From NCBI RefSeq assembly GCF_003477605.1, contig NZ_QUDR01000001.1, positions 1 to 64,000 of the forward strand: 64,000 nt of DNA, given 5' to 3'. The DNA comes from Clostridium sp. AF37-5 (GTDB taxonomy: Bacteria; Bacillota; Clostridia; Lachnospirales; Lachnospiraceae). Each line of letters starts with the position of its first letter. Positions within the stretch are counted from its first letter, which is position 1. The notes under the pieces were generated by a model. That model was not told the origin of the DNA, ran no database searches, and worked only from the letters and a program-made list of their open reading frames with translations. The position numbers and the translations under genes are program-made. Below, in pieces: positions 8,354 to 15,890 of this stretch.

Positions 8354-8787
8354 TTGGTCAGAATGTGTTTGTAAAGGCTGTAATCGAAGCAGATGATGGA
8401 AGAGAAATTCCGATTATGACGATGGGGCCAATCTGTATTACACCAGAGTTGAAACGGAGAGGATACGGAAAAATATTATTAGATGCGTCCATTGAAAAAG
8501 CAAAAGAACTTGGCTGTGGGGCACTTTGTTTTGAGGGAGATATTGATTTCTATGGGAAAAGCGGATTTCGACCTGCCAGTGAATTTGGTATTCGGTATCA
8601 CGGGCTGGGAGAAGATGAGGATGCATCGTTCTTTTTGTGTAAAGAATTAATACCGAGCTATTTGTCGGATGTTACCGGAGAATATGCAACACCGTCGGGA
8701 TATTTTGTAGACGAAGAGAAAGCCGAAGAGTTTGATAAGACATTTCCAAAGAAGGAAAAGAAAAAACTTCCGGGACAAATTTTTTAG
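8296..8787 (+). pseudogene. 5'-truncated GNAT acetyltransferase
   Basis: The text from about 8296 reads EDDAFVPELDFVMEKDG and continues through the acetyl-CoA-binding loop (RRGYGKILLDASIEKAKELG) to the end of a GNAT-type N-acetyltransferase with a C-terminal tail. The first 30 or so residues expected before this point are absent, and the upstream DNA belongs to a TetR remnant. An internal ATG at 8332 could start a 151-residue protein, but it would lack the first strand and helix of the fold. A deletion that joined two neighbouring genes explains the structure. Residual acetyl-CoA binding cannot be excluded. Confidence 0.75.
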
Positions 8788-8804
8788 AGATGTATCCTTT
8801 TTAC

Positions 8805-8853
8805 TTGACAAGTTACCAGTCGGTAACTATAATAAAGGTGACCGATTGGTAAC
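8805..8853 (+). promoter_or_regulatory. TetR promoter with two palindromic operators
   Basis: TTGACA (8805-8810) and TATAAT (8828-8833) form a consensus promoter with a 17-bp spacer. The palindrome GTTACCAGTCGGTAAC (8812-8827) fills all but one base of that spacer. A second, near-palindromic copy, GTGACCGATTGGTAAC (8838-8853), lies immediately after the -10. The TetR gene begins at 8877. Repressor binding at either copy would block polymerase, so negative autoregulation of the two-gene operon is the natural reading. Confidence 0.88.
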
Positions 8854-8876
8854 TAGTAAGTGAAAGGAAGAATTTT

Positions 8877-9494
8877 ATGGAGGAAAAGAGCACGAAGGAA
8901 CGGATTTTAGAAGAGGCATTACGGTTGTTTGCAAAAAATGGATATCTGGGGACTTCGATGAATGATATTGCCAGACAGTTAGGAGTTACGAAGGCAGCGT
9001 TATATAAACACTACACGAGTAAGCAGGAAATCCTTGACAGCATTGTGAACCGGATGGATTCGCTGGATTATGAGCGCGGGAAAAAGTATGAAATGCCACA
9101 AGGAGACAGCGAAACAGTCATAAGAGGATATCGGGAGGCGGACATAGACAAGATTAAGCAGATTACGAAGGTACAGTTTTTGCATTGGACAGAGGAAGAA
9201 TTTTCAAATTGTTTTCGCAAGATGCTGATGCTTGAGCAGTACCGGGATGAAACGATGGCAGCATTGTTTCAGAAGTATCTTGTTTCCGGGCCGGTATCTT
9301 ACATGGAAATAATTTTTAAGGGATTAACCGGAAAAGAAGCCGACGCAAGGCAGTTAGCACTGGATTTTTATGGTCCGATTTTTCTCATGTACAGTTTGTA
9401 CGATGCAGCAGATGAGAAAGAGGAAATTATAACAATGCTCGAGCTGCATGTAGAACGTTTTGCTAAAATACTGAAAGGAGGAAGAAGAAAATGA
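8877..9494 (+). CDS. TetR-family transcriptional regulator
   Basis: The 205-residue protein has an N-terminal TetR_N helix-turn-helix at about residues 6-52 (ILEEALRLFAKNGYLGTSMNDIARQLGVTKAALYKHY, in segments) and a larger ligand-binding C-terminal domain. The ribosome site GAAAGGAAG precedes the ATG. The promoter carries two matching operators that the protein probably binds itself. It overlaps the next gene by four bases, so the small membrane protein is the only visible co-regulated target. A decayed paralogue of its C-terminal domain lies upstream at 7856-8296, evidence of an earlier duplication. Confidence 0.92.
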   Translation: MEEKSTKERILEEALRLFAKNGYLGTSMNDIARQLGVTKAALYKHYTSKQEILDSIVNRMDSLDYERGKKYEMPQGDSETVIRGYREADIDKIKQITKVQFLHWTEEEFSNCFRKMLMLEQYRDETMAALFQKYLVSGPVSYMEIIFKGLTGKEADARQLALDFYGPIFLMYSLYDAADEKEEIITMLELHVERFAKILKGGRRK

Positions 9495-9901
9495 AACTTT
9501 ATTTTGGAAATACAACGCCAACGATAACTACGCTGATGATTCTATGTCTGCTTGGATTTATCGGTTATACGATTTTTCAGAGAGCAAATATTCTTTACTG
9601 GGGAAGACGGACTTTATTTGTACTCGTATTTGGCTTGGTTATCTGCTGTTTTGCGGCAGCCAGAGACGGGCTGGATAAGACAATTCAACACACAATCGAT
9701 GGAAGCTGTGCACCGGGAATTTTTCCACTTCTAAGTATTCCTAATTTAATCGGGTGCATTGGTGCTGCTATCATTATTATTGCTGCCATTGCTACACCGA
9801 TTGCTAAATCGCAGGCGGCACGTGAAGTTTGGTTTTATTTTATGTCGGGTGGTGCTCTTTTGAAGATTGTTGTTATGGAGGTATCAAGGATTCGGTTGTG
9901 A
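9491..9901 (+). CDS. Small membrane protein in the TetR operon
   Basis: The 136-residue protein is not recognised. Four hydrophobic segments appear at about residues 12-30, 40-57, 80-104 and 112-130. It is translationally coupled to the TetR gene (ATGA overlap) and would be derepressed together with it. A role in export or membrane adaptation to the TetR ligand is possible but only inferred. The last 16 bases of the gene form the outermost arm of the hairpin repeat that follows: the sequence at 9886-9902 is repeated inverted at 10075-10091. Confidence 0.72.
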   Translation: MKLYFGNTTPTITTLMILCLLGFIGYTIFQRANILYWGRRTLFVLVFGLVICCFAAARDGLDKTIQHTIDGSCAPGIFPLLSIPNLIGCIGAAIIIIAAIATPIAKSQAAREVWFYFMSGGALLKIVVMEVSRIRL

Positions 9902-10091
9902 TGTTTTTTTCTAGTTTTCCGTAATTGACCAAGAAAAGATTTGCATCTCGTGGCGCTTTCGCTCAGACAAATCCGCAGAAGTATCGGCATGTAAAAGACA
10001 CATGCCTGATACTTGCGCATTTGTATCCACGAGATGCAAATCTTTTCTTGGTCAATTACTGGAATCTAGAAAAGATCACAACCGAATCCTT
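9886..10091 (-). repeat. Large hairpin repeat, copy 1
   Basis: This is a 206-nt inverted-repeat element. The outermost 17 bp (9886-9902 and 10075-10091) are perfect and include the stop codon of the upstream gene. Next come the end motifs TTTTCCGTAATT and AATTACTGGAATC. Inside them is a perfect 31-bp arm pair (9923-9953 with 10027-10057). The core holds a conserved unpaired stretch (AGCGAAAGCGCC on the minus strand at 9952-9963) and an inner stem-loop (9981-10012, with CATGT/ACATG). In the orientation shared with copies 2, 3 and 5 it lies on the minus strand. Short reading frames across it are by-products of the repeat. Confidence 0.9.
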
Positions 10092-10218
10092 TACATAAGC
10101 GATAGATAGTTAGTTAGGAAGTGGAGTGGACAATGTGCATACGTTTGGAAACAAATCAGCGGAAAAGTATGCCTTGATTCCCCAATTACGTTTCAAGTAA
10201 CTGGTTCAAATGCTCGGC

Positions 10219-10395
10219 TGCCAATTTGTTTGGTTTCCGGTAATCCGGCAGAAAGACTTGGTGATGAGTGGGTACAAACACGCGGGTATCAGGCATGTGT
10301 CGTTTACATGCCGATACCCTTACGCGTTTGTTTAGCGGGAGCGCCCACGAATTACAAAGCCTTTCTGCTGGATTACCGGAAACCAACTAAATTGC
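10219..10395 (+). repeat. Large hairpin repeat, copy 2
   Basis: This copy has the same architecture as copy 1 but in plus orientation. The outer arms are CAATTT-rich flanks, then TTTCCGGTAATCC with GGATTACCGGAAA, a long imperfect stem of unrelated sequence, and a core with CGCGGGTATC, the inner stem CATGT/ACATG, and AGCGGGAGCGCC at 10334-10345. Because the arms are nearly palindromic, both strands read the same short peptide at the ends, which is an artefact. Copies 1 and 2 lie 130 bp apart in opposite orientation. Confidence 0.88.
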
Positions 10396-10408
10396 CCCCA
10401 CACTATCA

Positions 10409-10438
10409 TTGACAACAAATACATAAAATGTTTATAAT
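10409..10438 (+). promoter_or_regulatory. Promoter of the signalling and polymerase operon
   Basis: TTGACA (10409-10414) and TATAAT (10433-10438) are perfect hexamers with an 18-bp spacer, 75 bp upstream of the first histidine kinase. No other clear promoter was seen before the end of the six-gene run at 19755. Confidence 0.72.
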
Positions 10439-10512
10439 CTATATGGATATATGAAAAAAAAGATGGGGTGGAGAAGAAAGATAATACTAAAGGGAAGGTT
10501 AAGGGATATTTT

Positions 10513-13197
10513 ATGTATGAAAAGGAAAAGCAGAGGGAGAACCATCTGATTGTGTTGTTAGTGTACACATTTTTCTCACTTATTTTGACGGGAGAATCAC
10601 TTTTGCTTGGCTGGGAAGTGGGAGCAATTGTGCTTTTGCTGACGGCATTGATTGGAAGCTGGGTAATTTATATTACCGATATGGTTTCAGGAGGAATGCG
10701 GCTGTGGCTGTATTTTGCGCTGACGATGATATCTTGTTTTTTTTATGGAATTCATCAGACAAGTGTGTTTGATTTGGCACCACTTATGATTTTGATTATG
10801 ATTCTATTTTCAGTAACGGAAAAATCAAGTATTATCAGACTTTGTGTGATTACATATTATTTGACAATGTGTTATGATTTTATCTTTGTTCTGAAACATG
10901 CCATTGAACTTACAACACTTACAGTGACTAGGACGCTTTTGCATCTTGGTCTTGTTTTGGTGTCTGGATGTCTTGTGAATCTTGTATTGAAAAGGAGGAA
11001 ATCAGAGCGTGTATATTCGGATAAAAAAATTGAAAAATTAGAAGAAACAAATCGCCGTGTCGAAGATTTTCTTGCCAATGTTTCTCATGAATTGCGTACA
11101 CCGATTAATGCGGTTACAGGTATTTCTACCGTCATGCTGCAAAAAGAAGAAGAGCAAGAAAAAAGAGAGCAGTTATCCTCGGTACAAATGGCTGGAAAAC
11201 GATTATTTGGTCAAATTGAAGATATTTTAGATTACACAGAAATTGATACGAACAAAATCCGGCTGAGCGAAGAAAATTATACACCGTCTCTGGTTGTAAG
11301 TGATTTGGTTTCGGAGCATTGGGAAAAAGAAGAAAAACAGCCCGAACTGCTTTTTGACTATGATACAAAAATTCCACCGGTTCTTTTGGGCGATGAGCGG
11401 AAAATAAGAAAGATATTAAAACATCTAGTGGATAATGCGATGAAATTTACGCAAGAGGGCGGTGTTTATGTCAGAATTTTTTCATTAAAAAAATCTTATG
11501 GAATCAATTTGTGTATTGAAGTAAGTGATACAGGTGTCGGCATTGCAAAAGATGAACTGGAAAGAATTACGGAGCGGTTCTACCAAACAAGTACAGGAAG
11601 AAACCGAAAGGTGGGGGGACTTGGGTTAGGTTTGTCTATTGTGTACGGAATGGTTCGTGTGATGAATGGGTTTATGCGGATTGAAAGTGAAGAGGGCAGG
11701 GGAACTACGGTTACGGTTAGTATTCCACAGCAGGTGGCAGAAGAAAATCCGGAAAAGCCTTTAATTAATAATAAAAACTTGTGTGTTGCATGTTTCTTGA
11801 TGACGGAAAAATATAAAGTGCCTCAAGTAAGAGAGTATTATAATAAAATGATTGCGCATATGGTAAAACAGTTTGACATCCTATTGCACCGTGTTACGAA
11901 CCGGGACGAATTGGAACAGTTATTAGAAGTGACACCGGTGACGCATTTGTTTGTGGGTGAGGAGGAGTATCGCGTAAATAAGAATTATTTGGAAATGATA
12001 GATTCAAAAGTGCGGATTGTTGTTGTGGCAGGAAAAAATATTATTCTGCCGCAGGAAAAGCGGATAGAAATAATTCGGAAGCCCCTTTGTACACAGTCTG
12101 TATTAAATATTTTAAAGGAAAAGGAAAGTGATTTGTCAAAAAGAAAGAAACGAAAAATGATATGCCCGGGAATTAAGGTGTTGGTTGTGGATGATGAGCC
12201 GATGAATCTGACCGTTGCAAAGGGGATTTTTGAAAATTATCAGATGATAGTAAAAACTGTAATCAGCGGAAAAGAGGCAATTGCGGCTTGTGAAAAGGAA
12301 AGATTTGATATTATTTTCCTTGATCATATGATGCCGGAAATGGATGGTATCGAAACGTTAAAACAACTTCGTAAAATGCAAAAAGAGAGTGGTCAGGAAT
12401 ATATTATTGTTGCATTTACGGCAAATGCAGTCAGTGGGGCAAAGAAAATGTTTATGGAGGAAGGTTTTGATGAGTTTGTTTCAAAACCGATTGAGACAAT
12501 GACACTGGAACGAGTTCTTTGCAAGGTGCTTCCGAAATCGTCGATTACCTATGTCAGTGAGGAAAAAGAGGCTGTAAAAGCGGACGAGAGGAAAACGAAT
12601 TTTGACAGGAATGCCGGGCTGCAATACTGCCGTGGAGATGAAATGTTTTACAGAGAATTGTTAGCGCAGTTTCACAGTGAGTCGGTGAAAAAGAGACAAA
12701 TGATAGAAGCGGATTATGAGCAGAAAAATATGGAAGATTATCGGATTCGTGTGCACGCCTTAAAGAGTACGGCGAAGATGATAGGAGCAGAGAATTTGTC
12801 TGATCTGGCAAAAGATTTGGAAATGGCAGCGAAAGAAAAAGACTGGGATTTCATTGAGAAGAATCACAAAGAAGTTCTAGACCAGTATGCAGCGGCGGTT
12901 GTGGAAATCGGCAGCCTGCTTGGTACTGTGTTGGAAGAAGAGGAGTTTTCTGTAACGCAAATAAATAGCGAAAAATTATTGGAAGAATTAATGCTTTTGA
13001 TGGAAAAATTGCGTGCTTACGAAATAGATGAGGCAGAAAAAATTATTCAAAAACTGCAGCATATAAAGTGCGCAAACTTGTTGGGGAAAGAATTGATTGA
13101 GGATATCAAACAAGATGTAACGGATTTTGAATTTGACCGGGCACTTAATAAAACAGAGAAGCTATACAAACGTGTGGAAAGAGGTGAATGCGAATGA
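10513..13197 (+). CDS. Hybrid sensor histidine kinase (HK-pseudoREC-REC-HPt)
   Basis: The 894-residue membrane kinase has about six N-terminal transmembrane helices (residues about 12-165) and no obvious extracellular sensor domain. The HisKA domain carries the phospho-accepting His192 (NVSHELRTP). The HATPase follows with DNAMKF, DTGVGI and GLGLGLSI. A receiver-like stretch at about 420-540 lacks a phospho-acceptor Asp and looks degenerate. A true receiver follows with Asp604 (FLDHMMPEMDG), then an HPt domain with His748 (VHALKSTAK). The ATG at 10513 is preferred (AAGGGA seven bases upstream); a GTG at 10468 is in frame but poorly placed. The stop overlaps the start of the next kinase gene. 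Confidence 0.88.
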   Translation: MYEKEKQRENHLIVLLVYTFFSLILTGESLLLGWEVGAIVLLLTALIGSWVIYITDMVSGGMRLWLYFALTMISCFFYGIHQTSVFDLAPLMILIMILFSVTEKSSIIRLCVITYYLTMCYDFIFVLKHAIELTTLTVTRTLLHLGLVLVSGCLVNLVLKRRKSERVYSDKKIEKLEETNRRVEDFLANVSHELRTPINAVTGISTVMLQKEEEQEKREQLSSVQMAGKRLFGQIEDILDYTEIDTNKIRLSEENYTPSLVVSDLVSEHWEKEEKQPELLFDYDTKIPPVLLGDERKIRKILKHLVDNAMKFTQEGGVYVRIFSLKKSYGINLCIEVSDTGVGIAKDELERITERFYQTSTGRNRKVGGLGLGLSIVYGMVRVMNGFMRIESEEGRGTTVTVSIPQQVAEENPEKPLINNKNLCVACFLMTEKYKVPQVREYYNKMIAHMVKQFDILLHRVTNRDELEQLLEVTPVTHLFVGEEEYRVNKNYLEMIDSKVRIVVVAGKNIILPQEKRIEIIRKPLCTQSVLNILKEKESDLSKRKKRKMICPGIKVLVVDDEPMNLTVAKGIFENYQMIVKTVISGKEAIAACEKERFDIIFLDHMMPEMDGIETLKQLRKMQKESGQEYIIVAFTANAVSGAKKMFMEEGFDEFVSKPIETMTLERVLCKVLPKSSITYVSEEKEAVKADERKTNFDRNAGLQYCRGDEMFYRELLAQFHSESVKKRQMIEADYEQKNMEDYRIRVHALKSTAKMIGAENLSDLAKDLEMAAKEKDWDFIEKNHKEVLDQYAAAVVEIGSLLGTVLEEEEFSVTQINSEKLLEELMLLMEKLRAYEIDEAEKIIQKLQHIKCANLLGKELIEDIKQDVTDFEFDRALNKTEKLYKRVERGECE

Positions 13198-15869
13198 ATC
13201 CAAAACGATTGATACAAGTGTTTAACAATCATGAATTAGGGCTTCAGGAACGATTGTTCCGTCTTCTGGTCACGATTGGCTTAATGGGACTGGCAATGGG
13301 AATTCTTGTTGGTCTTGTGTTAGGAGAAAGTATGGCAAACACCCTTTCACTTCTTGTGGTATTTGCGCTTGCGGTTGCGATAACGTATTTTTCCATCCAT
13401 TTTCATAAAATTCAAATAGGAGCAGTGCTGATTTCCGTTTTGCTGATTTATTTTGCGCTTCCTTTTAACTTTTTGACAAGTGGAGGGATTTATGGAGGCG
13501 GCCCGATTTGGCTGATGTTTGGCGTTGTTTTTGCCTGTCTGGTAGTTGAGAAGAAGGCAAAGTACATATTGATTGCCAGCAGTTTCTGCCTGTATGGTGT
13601 TTGTTATCTGATTGCTTATTTAAATCCTCAGATTATGGGGTCCCATACAATTCATGCTGCTTATGCGGATTCCTTTTTTACATTGGCAGCAGTGACGGTT
13701 CTTGTGTGCAGCATGATTTTATTTCAAAATGCGATGTACCGGAAAGAAAATAAGATTGCGAAGGAGCAAAAAAAAGAAATTGAAGAATTAAACCGGATGC
13801 AGAATCATTTTTTCTCAAGTATGAGCCATGAAATCAGGACACCGATAAATACTATTATTGGACTGAATGAGATGATTTTGCGAGAAGAAATTTCGGATGA
13901 AGCAGCCGGCGATGCCAAGAGTATTCAGGGGGCAAGCAAGATGCTTTTGACGCTGATTAATGATATATTGGATATGTCAAAAATTGAATCGGGCAAAATG
14001 CAGATTGTTCCAGCCGTTTACGAAACAGGAGATATGTTATCCGATGTTGTGAATATGCTCTGGATACGGGCAAAGGAAAAAGGGCTTGAATTTCATATCA
14101 ATGTGGACCCTTTGCTGCCATCCCAGCTGTTTGGTGATGAAGTGAGGATCAAACAGATTCTTATTAATGTATTAAATAATGCGGTTAAATATACAAAAGA
14201 GGGGGCTGTTACTTTATCCATTCAGTGCAAAGAGCAGGAGAACGGAAATGCATTAATTTCTTATTCGGTGACGGATACCGGAATGGGAATTAAAAAAGAA
14301 AGTATTCCGTATTTATTTCAAGCATTCAAACGCATTGACGAGAGTGAAAACCGCTATATAGAAGGAACCGGACTGGGACTTTCGATTGTGAAGCAGTTAG
14401 TTGAACTTATGGGTGGTGATATTTCCGTAAACAGCGTATATACAAAAGGCTCCACATTTATCATTACAATTCCACAAAAAGTGGTAAGCAATGAAGAGAT
14501 CGGTGAACTGGATTTGGAGACAAGACATGGTACAAATCAAAGAGAATCGTACAAGCAAAGTTTTGTGGCGGAAAAGGCACGCGTCTTAATTGTAGATGAT
14601 AATGAAATGAACCGGATGGTGGCAAAAAAATTGCTTCGTGACACAAAAGTTATGGTGGATACGGCAGAAAGCGGAGAAAAGTGTTTAAAGAAAAGTCTTC
14701 AGACAAGATATGATGTTATTTTTATGGATCACTTGATGCCGGAAATGGATGGTATTGAATGTCTGCATGCGATTCGGATCCAGACGGGTGGCTTTAATCA
14801 AAATACGCCGGTTGTGGCACTGACAGCAAATGCCGGAAGTGAAAATAAAGCACTTTATTTTCGTGAAGGATTTGACGGGTATTTGTTAAAGCCGGTCAGT
14901 GGTGCGCAATTAGAGGAAGAACTTCTAAGACTTCTTCCTAAAAATCTTATCAGGCAATTCAATGCAGAAGGAACCGTGGGAATGATAGAGGCACCGATTT
15001 TAGAGCACAGGAAAAAAGTGCCGGTTATGATATCGACGGACACGACATCGGATTTGCCCGATCATCTCATAGATAAAAATTTAGCTGCCGTAATGCCTTA
15101 TCGCGTGAAAACAGAAGGTGGTGAGTTTTTAGATGGTGTCGAAACGGAGACAGACGGAATCCTTGCTTATATGAAAGAACGCGATGAAATAGTGCAGTCA
15201 GTGGCACCAAAAGTAAGTGATTACGAAGAGTTTTTTGCCGAACAGCTTACGAAAGCGCAGTCTGTTGTCCATATTTCCATGGCAGAAAGTGTTAGTCCCG
15301 GATTTGCGAATGCACTGGAAGCGTCAAAGGCGTTTGATAATGTTATGGTTATAGATTCCGGACAATTGTCAAGCGGTATGGGACTTATGGTTTTGTATGC
15401 CCTATCTTGTGCTACCGGCGGAATGGGAGCCGGGGATATTGCGCAGAAACTTAAGGCTTATAAAAAACAGATTCAGACAAGTTTTATTGTAAGCGAGACG
15501 GGATATCTGATGCAGGCAGGAAAAATTTCGGAAAAGGTTCATAAACTATGTCAGGCATTTATGCTCCATCCTGTAGTTGTTCTAAAAAATGGCAGGATGA
15601 AAATAAAGAAAATTTATGTTGGCAGAAAAAAAACGGCATGGAAGAAATACATTACTTCCACGTTTAATAAAGAGCTTCATATGGATAAAAAGATGCTGTT
15701 TATTACCTATGCAGGACTAACGAATGATGAGTTAAAGGAAATTACAAAAGAAGTAAGAGAAAAAGATGCAATCGAGAACATTATTTATCAAAAGGCATCT
15801 CCGGCGGTTGCCATTAACTGCGGACCGGGTACCTTTGGACTGTTATTTGCAAAGATGGATGATGAATAA
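13194..15869 (+). CDS. Histidine kinase-receiver fused to DegV domain
   Basis: The 891-residue protein has six N-terminal transmembrane helices (about residues 20-185), a HisKA domain with His212 (SMSHEIRTP), an HATPase (NAVKYT, DTGMGI, GTGLGLSIV), and a receiver with Asp512 (FMDHLMPEMDG). From about residue 609 to the end it has a full-length DegV domain (ISTDTTSDLP, VMVIDSGQLSSGMGL, AINCGPGTFGLLF). DegV/FakB proteins bind fatty acids, and here the domain sits where an output domain would. The ATG at 13194 is chosen because it overlaps the previous stop (ATGA) and is well spaced from GAGGTG. The fusion suggests a lipid-responsive or lipid-handling kinase. No HPt follows in this protein; the one in the preceding kinase could serve. 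Confidence 0.87.
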   Translation: MNPKRLIQVFNNHELGLQERLFRLLVTIGLMGLAMGILVGLVLGESMANTLSLLVVFALAVAITYFSIHFHKIQIGAVLISVLLIYFALPFNFLTSGGIYGGGPIWLMFGVVFACLVVEKKAKYILIASSFCLYGVCYLIAYLNPQIMGSHTIHAAYADSFFTLAAVTVLVCSMILFQNAMYRKENKIAKEQKKEIEELNRMQNHFFSSMSHEIRTPINTIIGLNEMILREEISDEAAGDAKSIQGASKMLLTLINDILDMSKIESGKMQIVPAVYETGDMLSDVVNMLWIRAKEKGLEFHINVDPLLPSQLFGDEVRIKQILINVLNNAVKYTKEGAVTLSIQCKEQENGNALISYSVTDTGMGIKKESIPYLFQAFKRIDESENRYIEGTGLGLSIVKQLVELMGGDISVNSVYTKGSTFIITIPQKVVSNEEIGELDLETRHGTNQRESYKQSFVAEKARVLIVDDNEMNRMVAKKLLRDTKVMVDTAESGEKCLKKSLQTRYDVIFMDHLMPEMDGIECLHAIRIQTGGFNQNTPVVALTANAGSENKALYFREGFDGYLLKPVSGAQLEEELLRLLPKNLIRQFNAEGTVGMIEAPILEHRKKVPVMISTDTTSDLPDHLIDKNLAAVMPYRVKTEGGEFLDGVETETDGILAYMKERDEIVQSVAPKVSDYEEFFAEQLTKAQSVVHISMAESVSPGFANALEASKAFDNVMVIDSGQLSSGMGLMVLYALSCATGGMGAGDIAQKLKAYKKQIQTSFIVSETGYLMQAGKISEKVHKLCQAFMLHPVVVLKNGRMKIKKIYVGRKKTAWKKYITSTFNKELHMDKKMLFITYAGLTNDELKEITKEVREKDAIENIIYQKASPAVAINCGPGTFGLLFAKMDDE

Positions 15870-15890
15870 AACGTATGAGGTGATAGCAAG

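Noticed and set aside
10186..10412. Overlapping short reading frames on both strands starting MVSGNPAERL
   Set aside because: They arise because the hairpin repeat is nearly palindromic. Similar frames across copies 1 and 4 (for example at 9835-10020 and 38190-38381, minus strand) reflect shared core DNA, with no ribosome sites.
13188..13193. ATG at 13188 as start of the second kinase
   Set aside because: It is too close to the GAGGTG ribosome site; the ATG at 13194 overlaps the previous stop and has normal spacing.
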